Of a stretch of 64,000 bases of DNA, positions 9,039 to 16,708 are shown piece by piece. Made by a program: the position numbers and the translations under genes. Every line of letters begins with the position of its first letter. Positions within the stretch are counted from its first letter, which is position 1. Below the pieces are notes generated by a model. It was not told the origin of the DNA and searched no databases. It saw only the letters and a program-made list of their open reading frames with translations. The DNA comes from Fluviibacter phosphoraccumulans. Its GTDB lineage: Bacteria; Pseudomonadota; Gammaproteobacteria; Burkholderiales; Rhodocyclaceae. The stretch covers positions 620,001-684,000 of the forward strand of contig NZ_AP019011.1 of assembly GCF_016110345.1 (NCBI RefSeq), in the 5' to 3' direction.

Positions 9039-9146
9039 GGTACTAGCCAGTCAGAACTGGCCCGCATTTTGCGAGGTCAGTTCCGCAAAATCTCCACAGC
9101 CAAGATGACGGGGTATTTGAATATGCTGGAAAGCGTCGAGAAATGA
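9039..9146 (+). pseudogene. C-terminal remnant of an XRE-type antitoxin-like gene
   Basis: Immediately right of the IS256 end the plus strand is open for 35 codons to a TGA at 9144-9146. It reads SQSELARILRGQFRKISTAK, resembling the recognition-helix part of XRE-family antitoxins and the intact protein at 25313-25633 (LRGQFRGISEARMLECLN). The N-terminal half is not present on the other side of the IS, so it is a truncated remnant. Confidence 0.45.
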
Positions 9147-9297
9147 ACTAGCAAGCGGACGGAGATTTCACGTGAGCCTCTAGGGTCATGGAATCAGCAT
9201 CGTCATCAAACGGCCACAAGCGGGCTGTTCTGTTGTCGCAAGGGCGGTCGGCTCCTCGGCCGGAGCGGTCATTCGCTTGAAAATCTGATCTTGCCAA

Positions 9298-9319
9298 AAT
9301 GTAGCCGATAGACTACATT
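9298..9319. promoter_or_regulatory. Inverted-repeat operator upstream of toxin-antitoxin genes
   Basis: A perfect dyad AATGTAG-N8-CTACATT ends 6 bp before the toxin start codon. Type II toxin-antitoxin operons are commonly autorepressed through such palindromes, so this is a likely binding site for the downstream antitoxin. Confidence 0.55.
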
Positions 9320-9325
9320 CCACCT

Positions 9326-9631
9326 ATGTACACCGTTATACAAATCCCGGCCTTTTCTGATTGGCTCCGAGCCATTAAAGATCGCCAGACACAGGTTCGT
9401 CTAATGAAGCGCCTTCGTAAAGCGCAATTAGGTAATCTGGGGGATGTTAAACAGGTGGGCAGTGGTGTTTGGGAGATGCGGGAGTTTTTCGGCCCCGGCT
9501 GGCGCATGTACTACGTTCAGCGTGGGGATTTGTTGATCGTGATGCTGGGTGGTGGAGATAAATCTACTCAAACAGCAGACATTGCTAAAGCCATTTCTCT
9601 TGCGAGCCTGGTGGAGATTGAACATGACTAA
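9326..9631 (+). CDS. RelE/ParE-superfamily toxin, HigB-like (addiction module killer)
   Basis: A 101-residue protein of the phage-derived Gp49/HigB-like killer family. The core around residues 48-75 (VWEMREFFGPGWRMYYVQRG) and the GGGDKSTQTADI segment at about 75-86 are typical. Family members are ribosome-dependent mRNA interferases. It precedes and overlaps its antitoxin by 8 bp (toxin-first order), and a palindromic operator lies just upstream. Confidence 0.85.
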   Translation: MYTVIQIPAFSDWLRAIKDRQTQVRLMKRLRKAQLGNLGDVKQVGSGVWEMREFFGPGWRMYYVQRGDLLIVMLGGGDKSTQTADIAKAISLASLVEIEHD

Positions 9632-9941
9632 GAAGATTAAACTTGCCGATTGCCGACCATTTGATATTGCAGAATATCTGGACGACGAAACCATGATTAC
9701 AGAGTATATGAACGTTGTGCTTGAAGAGAACGACCCAGCGATGTTGGCTTCAGCCTTGGGCGATATCGCTCGTGCTCGTGGCATGTCACAACTTGCGAAA
9801 GAGACTGGCCTCAGCAGAGAAAGCTTATACAAGGGGTTGTCTGGTGACCGTATCCCAAGTACCGAGACCCTGCTAAAAGTCATTCATGCGCTGGGATTCA
9901 AGCTATCAGTATCCAAGGTGGATACAGTCGCGCACGCTTAA
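9624..9941 (+). CDS. HTH antitoxin, HigA-like
   Basis: A 105-residue helix-turn-helix antitoxin. The ATG at 9624 lies inside the toxin gene, giving an 8-bp overlap and implying coupled translation. The C-terminal HTH (about 52-90, GMSQLAKETGLSRESLYKGLSG) is the DNA-binding and autoregulatory domain of addiction-module antidote proteins. It would neutralise the preceding toxin and repress from the dyad at 9298-9319. Confidence 0.85.
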   Translation: MTKKIKLADCRPFDIAEYLDDETMITEYMNVVLEENDPAMLASALGDIARARGMSQLAKETGLSRESLYKGLSGDRIPSTETLLKVIHALGFKLSVSKVDTVAHA

Positions 9942-9957
9942 TAGTCGTTTGGCGGAT

Positions 9958-9981
9958 GTCCGCTTTGGCCGAAAAGCGGAA
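9958..9981. terminator. Hairpin between convergent gene pairs
   Basis: A GTCCGCTTT/AAAGCGGA-type stem-loop lies between the end of the HigBA-like operon (9941) and the end of the convergent AbiE operon (10007). There is no strong U-tract, so terminator function is tentative. Confidence 0.3.
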
Positions 9982-10006
9982 CCATGGTTCTGCCCGAATA
10001 CTGACC

Positions 10007-10846
10007 TTAACTTACAAATTGAGCGAACCTGTCGCGCAAAATGGTAACAACGACATCAAGGCTCGGCGCATTGAGCTGGTTTTTCTTAACGAATGCGTTC
10101 CACTGGGCGATCTTCTGGGCATCAGAAGAAAACTCCTCTGACAGGCCCACGGGCATCGATGCTGGAAGCGCCGTTTTTCTGCGAACCAAGGTTGCGGTAA
10201 TAGCTTCACCGAGTAAGTTTTGGTCTAACTCAGTAGTAGTGAGAATGACCCATAAGTCGAAATAGTCCTTAAGTCGGGTATTGATCATTCCCAGAAAGAT
10301 CAGTGCTTCTAATTTCTCAGCGATGACCGTATACCGAGGATAGACCCGAAGTATCGGCACTGGGGTGTCCGGCAACATGACTGGATATTCCGCTGTTTCA
10401 GGCGCTGGCGTTACGGCGTCACCGTAGCCGATGTCGACCTGGATGGGGCAGCGTGCCCCATCGACGTATCCAGTCAAACTGATACGTAGCCCGGAATAAT
10501 TGGCGTCCTTTCGAATTTCCTCGATTTTCAGGGTGTCGAGATCAAACTCAATGCCATCGTCGCACTCAATCTGGCATATCTCCTGAAACGCTCCCAATAC
10601 CAAAGGCTCTTCGGCTGGACCAAACCCAAGCAAATCGATATCGCGGGTGGGGCGTAGCGGCACGTCGAACCACAAATCGAACAGCAGAGCACCCTTGAGT
10701 AAAAAGTTGTCTTTGTTCGAAGACACGCTCAAACGGTATAGCAGACGCTCAAGTCCGTAGCGGGTTAGCACCAATGAGAAATCCTGGCTCTCGGCCTTGG
10801 CTTTGGCCAACAAACGAGCGCGAACAGATGCGGCACGATTGATCAT
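10007..10846 (-). CDS. abiEii: AbiEii-type nucleotidyltransferase toxin
   Basis: A 279-residue AbiEii/AbiGii toxin-family nucleotidyltransferase. The LLKGALLFDLWF and RPTRDIDLLGFG blocks (about residues 46-75) carry the D-x-D metal-binding motif of the fold. In known type IV abortive-infection systems the toxin blocks growth by tRNA/nucleotide transfer. Its ATG overlaps the antitoxin stop by 4 bp (ATGA), so the two are co-translated. Confidence 0.88.
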   Translation of the reverse strand: MINRAASVRARLLAKAKAESQDFSLVLTRYGLERLLYRLSVSSNKDNFLLKGALLFDLWFDVPLRPTRDIDLLGFGPAEEPLVLGAFQEICQIECDDGIEFDLDTLKIEEIRKDANYSGLRISLTGYVDGARCPIQVDIGYGDAVTPAPETAEYPVMLPDTPVPILRVYPRYTVIAEKLEALIFLGMINTRLKDYFDLWVILTTTELDQNLLGEAITATLVRRKTALPASMPVGLSEEFSSDAQKIAQWNAFVKKNQLNAPSLDVVVTILRDRFAQFVS

Positions 10847-11445
10847 GCGACCAGGCTTTCAAGGTAGGGGCGCATGACATTCTGTACGCGACATAGCTGT
10901 GCGTAACGCCACAGATCATCGATGCTGACGCGCTTATCCCGCCAAGCCTCCTTCAGCGCTTCCAGTGCTACGTCCAGGCCAATCTTGTTGCGGAACTTGA
11001 AGCAATCTGCAATCGTCTTGGGAACATTGGTGATTTGAACAGGGATGCCCTCAACCACCTTCACCTCGGACCCCTCTGTTAGTGTTTCTCCTCCGAAGCG
11101 AACGACTCGGAGAGGTGGATAATCCATTTTTGGGGCGCGATCCTTACTACCCACGGCCACCCATACTTCGTGGGGTGCCTGGGTTGTGAGCCCATGAACA
11201 GACAGGGCAGACAGCAGGCAGACAACGGCCCGTGGATATTTCATGGCCACTTCGGCGAGGCCGGACTCTTCTGACTCTTTGCGCAGCGGGGAGGCATACA
11301 GCCCTCGGCCGACCTTACGTAGTGCACCACGTTTGGCCAGCTGAGCCAGATAAATACGCGAATAGCCGCTTGATACCGCGTCTTTGGGACGGAGTAGCGT
11401 CTTTTGCGTCAGTAGCTGGTGGACGGGGTGTGCTTGCCTTTTCAT
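10843..11445 (-). CDS. abiEi: AbiEi-type antitoxin/transcriptional repressor
   Basis: A 200-residue AbiEi-family protein. The N-terminal winged helix (about 1-60, VHQLLTQKTLLRPKDAVSSG and GRGLYASP) is followed by the AbiEi C-terminal domain (about 70-200, with CLLSALSVHGL and FKFRNKIGLDVALEAL). It represses the operon and neutralises the AbiEii toxin. The ATG at 11445 is preferred; an upstream start at 11526 would run through the operator palindrome at 11469-11486. Confidence 0.87.
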   Translation of the reverse strand: MKRQAHPVHQLLTQKTLLRPKDAVSSGYSRIYLAQLAKRGALRKVGRGLYASPLRKESEESGLAEVAMKYPRAVVCLLSALSVHGLTTQAPHEVWVAVGSKDRAPKMDYPPLRVVRFGGETLTEGSEVKVVEGIPVQITNVPKTIADCFKFRNKIGLDVALEALKEAWRDKRVSIDDLWRYAQLCRVQNVMRPYLESLVA

Positions 11446-11468
11446 GCGACTATTATTGCATAACGTCT

Positions 11469-11486
11469 GTATTTGTAAACAAATAC
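11469..11486. promoter_or_regulatory. AbiEi operator candidate (perfect 8-bp-arm palindrome)
   Basis: GTATTTGT-AA-ACAAATAC, a perfect 18-bp inverted repeat located 24-41 bp upstream of the abiEi start codon. AbiEi repressors bind inverted repeats at their own promoter, so this is the obvious autoregulatory site. Confidence 0.6.
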
Positions 11487-11534
11487 CGACAATATGGCGT
11501 TTTTGTAGGGTGGTAGGTGCTTTCATACGAAGGC

Positions 11535-12557
11535 CTAACTGATCTTTGTTCGAAGGCCGTTGACCTTCTCCAATAAGGCTTTGCCCTTTGATAATGCGTT
11601 GGTATCCAGTAATTGGTTTGTTTTGTTTGAGCTGTCACTGGTCATCCTGCGGTTCTGCCTATTTCGTTGTTCAAGCACTTTTGACCCATGGCCTACTGTG
11701 AAAGTGCCTCGTGCAATAGCCATCATGATTCCCCGGGCGAATGGCACCAAGTTAGTCTTGATCACTCCGGCCTGACGGGCACCTTCTATCTCATCCAGGG
11801 CTGCCTGCTGCATTTCATCGGGGCAAGATGAAAGAAGCTGGTGAATAGCGACGCTCTCGTTTTCAGTGCATTTTGGAAAAATCAGATTCTCACCACAACC
11901 ACCTGGATCGATAGCACCGCTATTGTCTGTGGTTGTTGTAGTTTCTGTGTTGTAGTCTCTGTATAGGGGAGGTGGGATATCCGGATTCACTGTGGATTCA
12001 CAACCCTGATTTCCTGTAAAGCCGCATTCCGGCTTTCCTGTGAATACGGATTCTTGATTCCCTGTAAAGCCAGAATCCGGCTTTACAGGGTGTTCACTTG
12101 CTAGATGTGGTTTTTCAGCCGGTTTGGCCCAAGTTGTCGAAGGTGCCGTTGGTGGTTTGCTCAAGAGTTGGTCTAGAGCGGCATCGACCAAATCGTGATT
12201 GCGGAAGTAGTAGGTCAGGTTGCTGCGTCTATCAACGTAGCTGCAGTAGAACAGCCCCTGAAACTTATCGTCAGCCCTGTCGAAATCTGATTTTGATTTG
12301 TAGCGGATGCCGATCTTGTCGAACGCTGTTCGGAACTCGTGCCTGGACATACCGAGTTCCTCGGTCCAGCTATCCCCAATTTTGTAAGCCGGGTGATCTG
12401 ATGGCTCTAGGAATTTGTAAAAGCCCTCTGGATGGTTTTCGAACCAGTAATCCAGTTGCTGCATTACCAGACAGCCCAAAACACCACCTGCGATAACATG
12501 GAGTTCCTTAACGTAAGGGATCGTGTTTCGGGTAAGGTGGAGGATCCGATTTTTCAC
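11535..12557 (-). CDS. Replication-initiator-like protein with internal 24-bp repeats (copy 1)
   Basis: A 340-residue protein starting at GTG 12557, behind a GAGGGG ribosome site; the same GTGAAAAATCG start is used by its paralogue at 19584-20594. The N-terminal region (about 1-135, with LGCLVMQQLDYWFENHPEGF and GDSWTEELGMS) resembles winged-helix replication-initiator-like proteins of mobile elements. A linker with four 8-residue repeats (DSGFTGNQ, ESVFTGKP, ECGFTGNQ, GCESTVNP) follows, and the C-terminal part is a basic helical region. It lies directly upstream of a tRNA-Arg attachment scar. A replication role is inferred from domain resemblance and iteron-like repeats; it could be a different DNA-binding protein. 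Confidence 0.6.
   Translation of the reverse strand: MKNRILHLTRNTIPYVKELHVIAGGVLGCLVMQQLDYWFENHPEGFYKFLEPSDHPAYKIGDSWTEELGMSRHEFRTAFDKIGIRYKSKSDFDRADDKFQGLFYCSYVDRRSNLTYYFRNHDLVDAALDQLLSKPPTAPSTTWAKPAEKPHLASEHPVKPDSGFTGNQESVFTGKPECGFTGNQGCESTVNPDIPPPLYRDYNTETTTTTDNSGAIDPGGCGENLIFPKCTENESVAIHQLLSSCPDEMQQAALDEIEGARQAGVIKTNLVPFARGIMMAIARGTFTVGHGSKVLEQRNRQNRRMTSDSSNKTNQLLDTNALSKGKALLEKVNGLRTKIS
11985..12080 (-). repeat. 24-bp direct repeats inside the replication-like gene (copy 1)
   Basis: About four imperfect 24-bp direct repeats, in phase with the reading frame, sharing a CCTGTAAAgCCrgATTC-type core that alternates with its complement GAATCCGGCTTTACAGG. Similar repeats occur at the same place in the paralogue. 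The arrangement recalls iterons embedded in a replication initiator gene, as in lambda O. Confidence 0.6.
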
Positions 12558-12741
12558 GCGAATCCCCTCAAAGGTTTCATGCAAACGGATCGAATTCGAC
12601 CAGAAAATCTCCCCTCATTGCTCAATGGTGATCTTAAGCAAAACAAGGGGTTAGTTGATCCTAACCGGTTTAACTGTGAGGGAAGCTCACTGCGTATAAC
12701 CTGTTGATTGTTATGAAGAAACAACCTGCTCTGGTCCCTAA

Positions 12742-12786
12742 CTACGAACCAAGGGGTAGGGAGTTCGAATCTCTCCGAGCGCGCCA
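12742..12786 (+). other. Attachment-site scar: 3' half of tRNA-Arg(ACG), copy 1
   Basis: 45 bp running from the anticodon loop (CTACGAA, anticodon ACG) through the T-arm (GTTCGAATC) to the encoded CCA end. No 5' half precedes it, so it is not a functional tRNA gene. An identical 45-bp copy is at 20757-20801, and both are followed by the same hairpin. It is read as an integrase attachment site (attL/attR type). Confidence 0.75.
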
Positions 12787-12792
12787 GAATTC

Positions 12793-12820
12793 AAGGCCTC
12801 CAGCAATGGAGGCCTTTTCT
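12793..12820 (+). terminator. Rho-independent terminator after the att scar
   Basis: Stem AAGGCCTCCA/TGGAGGCCTT with GCAA loop followed by TTTCTTTT. It is probably the original terminator of the tRNA gene, carried along with the att core. Confidence 0.75.
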
Positions 12821-13010
12821 TTTGTCTCACAGACGTGATGTGTCTCACAAAATATGAGACATCTCAAAAAAACTGGCCGTTTGAAAGTCAATGCCAGAGG
12901 GGTTTTGCGCTAAGTTTCGCTTTTAGACCCCTTGTATTTTTGACAACAAATCTGTGAGACAAGTTTTTAGATAAAAACAGCCAGTTATTAGCCCTAATAG
13001 GATGTCCAAA

Positions 13011-13154
13011 ATGAGCGAATCGAACATTGGCAGCAGTTTTGATTCGTTCTTGCAGGAAGAGACCAGCCTTGAAGACGCGACCGAAGTGGCCATTGAACGT
13101 ATTGTTAATTGGTTAGGTGTCGAGGCATTAAAGGATTCTGGGTCAGACGTGTGA
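13011..13154 (+). CDS. Small antitoxin-like protein, possibly truncated
   Basis: A 47-residue reading frame with an AGGA ribosome site 9 bp upstream. Its N-terminus (SNIGSSFDSFLQEE) matches the start of small XRE-type antitoxins that usually read IGSDFDDFLxEEGI and continue into a helix-turn-helix of 80-100 residues. Here the protein stops before the HTH, so it may be a remnant. A related broken copy is at 24881-25084. No toxin gene is adjacent. Confidence 0.45.
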   Translation: MSESNIGSSFDSFLQEETSLEDATEVAIERIVNWLGVEALKDSGSDV

Positions 13155-13250
13155 TTAAGAGGATCAGATTTGTCTAGCGCTCATCAGTCGATTCAATGAC
13201 ATCTTTTTACTGGTAGGGCAGATGTGGTCCAATTTTAGTAAAATTTGAGG

Positions 13251-14465
13251 ATGCGAATTAATAGACGTAATCTGCTTCCCGCCCTTCCTGTAGCTGTTTT
13301 GCTCATGCTGGGCGGAGCTCCCTCATGTTTTGCCAGTACTTTCTTCTTTCCGGATATGAAACCTCGCTATGTCCGTGTCGAGCCACCAGAATGGTTAAAG
13401 GAAGGATCGGGTGGTGACGGATATGTCAGTATTACTTCTGAAGTAATACCAGTTGGAAGTTGTGCACGACTCTCTTCTACTAGCTTTTGGGGGTCCGAGA
13501 AGGAACAGTTGGTATTATCACTAGCTAGCAATGGTTTCAAGAATAAGCTGGACAAGCTAGAGGTGCCTATCGCCACTTTTGATGGTAGGGAGAATTTGGC
13601 TGAATGCACATCATTAAGTACGTCACCATTGCAAATTGTCCCTTTGACAGTCTTGGGGTCCCGTACCTTACTTAACCCCGGAAAGCTATCGCTCACACTT
13701 ACTGTCAAAAGTTCAAATGATTCGCAGAGTGACTATGTCGGTTCTGCAAAGCTATTGTTGGGTGCTGTCACTTTAATTGGTACAGGGGGCGCATCTGGCC
13801 TTGTTACCGGCGCATCGGTTGCGGTTGGTAATTCTGTGCTTTCAGATACAGAAGCTAAAGCCAATAAAATGATGAAGGGCATGACTGACTCAAAGGTGCC
13901 AGTTGCGCTTAACTGGGGCGACTTGCGCAGTGGTCTCAAAGTCATAGAGATTCCCGTGTATCGTGCTGACCAGAGCTTTGGTGATGTAACTGATAAAAAG
14001 ATTCATCAACTTCAGGCGGACCCTAAAGCAGACAAGATTCAGCTTTTTACCGTAAAGCTAGAGTTTTCGTACTTCCGAACGCTGTTTTACCCAAACGTAG
14101 AAGATCTGGCTTATTTGCGGGCACACGAGAACATGTCTGCAGATAGGATCCTGAATTATCACGCGCCTGGCTCTAACCTGAATTTCATGCAGATCTTGAA
14201 TAATGCATCTCCAAGCTTGGTGAGAATTGTTTCAAATGCGTCAGGAGTTGAACTCACAAGGGCATGCGCTCAGGGTTTTGAAATGCTCAAACATTCAGGT
14301 CTGAATAATCCCGACATCGCTATTGTTATGAAGTCTTTTATCGATGAATCTAGAGGAAATAGCGCTTGGTATGCTGACAATGGTCTAGTCAAGGCGTGTT
14401 TTAGTCAGGCACCAAAGGTAGAGGGGTTTCTTGAAATGATTTACGGTAGAGCAGGGAGTCAATAG
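13251..14465 (+). CDS. Exported protein of unknown function
   Basis: A 404-residue protein with a basic N-terminus and a hydrophobic signal peptide ending near SCFAS (about residue 29). The mature part is beta-rich with a Gly/Ala-rich hydrophobic patch near 170-200 (a possible membrane-associated segment) and four cysteines. I do not recognise a family. A TTG 6 bp upstream of the chosen ATG is an alternative start. It stands alone on the plus strand inside the att-flanked island, with the sulfur genes convergent downstream. Confidence 0.65.
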   Translation: MRINRRNLLPALPVAVLLMLGGAPSCFASTFFFPDMKPRYVRVEPPEWLKEGSGGDGYVSITSEVIPVGSCARLSSTSFWGSEKEQLVLSLASNGFKNKLDKLEVPIATFDGRENLAECTSLSTSPLQIVPLTVLGSRTLLNPGKLSLTLTVKSSNDSQSDYVGSAKLLLGAVTLIGTGGASGLVTGASVAVGNSVLSDTEAKANKMMKGMTDSKVPVALNWGDLRSGLKVIEIPVYRADQSFGDVTDKKIHQLQADPKADKIQLFTVKLEFSYFRTLFYPNVEDLAYLRAHENMSADRILNYHAPGSNLNFMQILNNASPSLVRIVSNASGVELTRACAQGFEMLKHSGLNNPDIAIVMKSFIDESRGNSAWYADNGLVKACFSQAPKVEGFLEMIYGRAGSQ

Positions 14466-14570
14466 ATATAAAGCAAAACCCAAACGAACTTGGATGCAGA
14501 TTTTAGAGCAGGTCTGTGACCGTTCTTGCGTTGTACCAATAGGTATCCCGATACAACTTCTGAAAATTAT

Positions 14571-15170
14571 TTAATTCTTTATTCCCACCCATCGACTCAC
14601 AAAAGCGGGGCCTTGATGTCCAGGCCCCTCATTAAGCACAGTCTCTCCTTCAAAAGCGTAGGACTCACTTAGCGAAGACCCAAAATCAGAGCGAATGGTT
14701 GCAATGGAATAAAGCATCTCTTCGGCTTTTGGTCCTCCACTGTTATAGCCAAGTTGCTTCGGGTGGAAGGCTTCCAGTACAAGTAGTCCTTTTGGTTTTA
14801 GAGCGTAAGCAATAGTTTTGTGAACCGTGCTTCTAATATTGGGTGGTAGGTGAAGGTAGGTTAGCACCACGACATCGAAATGTCTCCCTTGGGACGACCA
14901 TTCGGTTAGATCCGCTTGTTCTGTTTTTATCGAAACACCGGCTAGATTGGCTAAGGCTTGGGCTTTATCAATGCCAACCCCAGAACTATCAATTGAAGTA
15001 ACTTGGTGTCCCTCTTTAGCCAACCAAACACTATTTCTACCTTCACCGTCTCCTGGTAGGAGAATCTTTGCGTTCTTTGGAAATGATGTTGATTGTTCAA
15101 CGAGAAACTCATTGGGAGCAGTTCCGTACTTGTACCCAGCAACTGAGTAATTTTCGTCCCAGAAGTTCAA
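14571..15170 (-). CDS. SAM-dependent methyltransferase, TehB/thiol-methyltransferase-like
   Basis: A 199-residue class I methyltransferase. The SAM-binding loop is LLPGDGEGRNSVWLA (about residues 37-51), the acidic ribose contact is in VTSIDSS (about 58-64), and the motif VVVLTYLHLP follows. The overall form matches TehB-like proteins that methylate tellurite, thiols or other small nucleophiles. It is the last gene of a minus-strand sulfur cluster (12 bp after the rhodanese), so a sulfur-compound substrate is a reasonable inference. Confidence 0.75.
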   Translation of the reverse strand: MNFWDENYSVAGYKYGTAPNEFLVEQSTSFPKNAKILLPGDGEGRNSVWLAKEGHQVTSIDSSGVGIDKAQALANLAGVSIKTEQADLTEWSSQGRHFDVVVLTYLHLPPNIRSTVHKTIAYALKPKGLLVLEAFHPKQLGYNSGGPKAEEMLYSIATIRSDFGSSLSESYAFEGETVLNEGPGHQGPAFVSRWVGIKN

Positions 15171-15182
15171 GGTTATATCCTG

Positions 15183-15569
15183 CTATTCGAATGAAATGTC
15201 ATGTGGCTTCGATATTGGGTGGCCTTCAGATATCCATGCATCGAAACCACCGGCCAGCGATACGACATTCTCAAATCCCATCGTTTGCATAGCAACAACT
15301 GAAAGTGCTGCGCGTCCACTTGTTTTGCAATAAATGATGATCGGGCGCTTTAAATCCTGCAAGGATGGTTCGTTAGATATCTTGAATTCGAGCATGCCAC
15401 GTGGAATATTCACGGCTCCGGCGATGTGTCCTTGGAGGTATTCATCTGGTTCGCGAACATCAATGATGAGCGAAATGGGTGATTTGAGCTTCTCGTGAAT
15501 TGCATCACAGGGGTACTCCTTAACGACCTTTTTGGCTTCGAGTACAAGTTCGTGAGCACTTTTAAACAT
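15183..15569 (-). CDS. Rhodanese-like sulfurtransferase
   Basis: A 128-residue single-domain rhodanese. The family signature DVREPDEYLQGHIAGAVNIP lies at about 37-56, and the active-site loop is CKTSGRAA with catalytic Cys81 followed by Arg86 (C-x4-R). It would carry a persulfide and pass sulfane sulfur. There is no signal peptide, so it is cytoplasmic. It sits 3 bp downstream of a YeeE/YedE gene, consistent with handling sulfur imported by those membrane proteins. Confidence 0.88.
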   Translation of the reverse strand: MFKSAHELVLEAKKVVKEYPCDAIHEKLKSPISLIIDVREPDEYLQGHIAGAVNIPRGMLEFKISNEPSLQDLKRPIIIYCKTSGRAALSVVAMQTMGFENVVSLAGGFDAWISEGHPISKPHDISFE

Positions 15570-15572
15570 AGG

Positions 15573-16103
15573 TTATAAGCCTTTTTTCTCAAAGATTCTA
15601 AACATCACTGCTGTAATTAGCGTAAAGCCTATGGCAATAACCCACGGCGAAACACCCAAAGCCTGCGGTAGACCGATCTTTCCGAAGTCTGCCCATGAGA
15701 GCACAGTCGATTTGAAGAAGGGATAGAGTTGCGCATAGATGGCAGCGCCAATGAGCATTCCAATAATACCGAATGCAGCATGCCAGCGCCCCTCACCAAC
15801 TGCGCCAACGGCAGTGCCTGGACAAAAGCCCATTACAGCCCAGCCAATACCAAAGAGGCTACCCCCAACAACAATAGCGCCGACATTCATCGATTTGTGA
15901 CTCAGGGTAATGAGCCCTTGTTCCGAAAGAATCAGAATGCCAAACATGCCGACAACAATAGCTGAAAGCATGAATTTGAAGATGGTCATGTCCTTAAACA
16001 GCATGGCACCAACCTGTTTGCCAAAACGCAAGACTCTGCCTTTTTGTAAAAGGAACCCAAATGCGACTCCAGTAACCAATCCAAGTGTCAGATCAATTGT
16101 CAT
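15573..16103 (-). CDS. YeeE/YedE-family sulfur transporter half, C-terminal type
   Basis: A 176-residue membrane protein with four to five transmembrane helices and the GFCPGTA motif around Cys94, typical of the YeeE/YedE (TsuA, PmpB) family that moves thiosulfate or related sulfur species using conserved cysteines. It is half the length of one-piece TsuA proteins and is encoded 2 bp after a second half, so the two probably assemble as a pair. Confidence 0.83.
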   Translation of the reverse strand: MTIDLTLGLVTGVAFGFLLQKGRVLRFGKQVGAMLFKDMTIFKFMLSAIVVGMFGILILSEQGLITLSHKSMNVGAIVVGGSLFGIGWAVMGFCPGTAVGAVGEGRWHAAFGIIGMLIGAAIYAQLYPFFKSTVLSWADFGKIGLPQALGVSPWVIAIGFTLITAVMFRIFEKKGL

Positions 16104-16105
16104 GA

Positions 16106-16639
16106 TTATTTTTTCCGATAAATTAGATTTGCAACGATTGCGCCACAGCCAAAGAAAAAGGCCAGGGCAACGTAAGAGCTAACTGACATCTGCATCATCC
16201 CGCTTAAGCCGTGGCCACTTGGGCAGCCATCGGCCATTCGTGCGCCGATCATCATGACGGCTCCACCTAGAATTGCAGCGATAGCTCGCTTTTTAATTGA
16301 GCCACCAAAACGTGCTTCCCATTCGGGTGGAACGGCTTCCATCTTGAAGCTACCATCCATCTTTGAAGCGATGAATGCGCCGATCAATATCCCGACAATC
16401 ATCATGAACTGCCAGTCAACAATGACCTTTTCTTTAACGTAGTAGGCATTGTCTGCTACATAGCTTGGATCAACTTCGCCGATCAGAAATCCAGCGGCTC
16501 TGACAAAGGTGGTTGAAGCGCCTAGATACATTGATTTGCCTAGAAGTGTTGTGGTCAGATAGACCGACAAAATCGCCAAAACACCTACAAGAGCACCTGC
16601 GAGATAGGGACTCCATCCCTTGGCTTCAACTTTTTCCAT
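16106..16639 (-). CDS. YeeE/YedE-family sulfur transporter half, N-terminal type
   Basis: A 177-residue membrane protein with about four helices and the ADGCPSGHGLSGM motif around Cys139, the second conserved cysteine motif of YeeE/YedE transporters. It is the first gene of the minus-strand cluster (two transporter halves, rhodanese, methyltransferase). AGGAGA precedes the ATG, and an AT-rich promoter region (16645-16695) is shared with the divergent small ORF at 16709. Confidence 0.83.
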   Translation of the reverse strand: MEKVEAKGWSPYLAGALVGVLAILSVYLTTTLLGKSMYLGASTTFVRAAGFLIGEVDPSYVADNAYYVKEKVIVDWQFMMIVGILIGAFIASKMDGSFKMEAVPPEWEARFGGSIKKRAIAAILGGAVMMIGARMADGCPSGHGLSGMMQMSVSSYVALAFFFGCGAIVANLIYRKK

Positions 16640-16708
16640 GTGAGATCTCCTTCGAACGATATTTCATAGTATAGTATATAAAATTATAGAACGAAGCAAG
16701 GCATGTAG

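Noticed and set aside
11985..12080. CRISPR array
   Set aside because: The repeats are imperfect 24-bp units in tandem without unique spacers and lie in frame inside a gene. No CRISPR repeats or cas genes were seen anywhere in the window.
12742..12786. A functional tRNA-Arg gene
   Set aside because: Only the anticodon loop to CCA is present; no D-arm or 5' acceptor strand lies upstream, and the same holds at 20757, 33455 and 33616.
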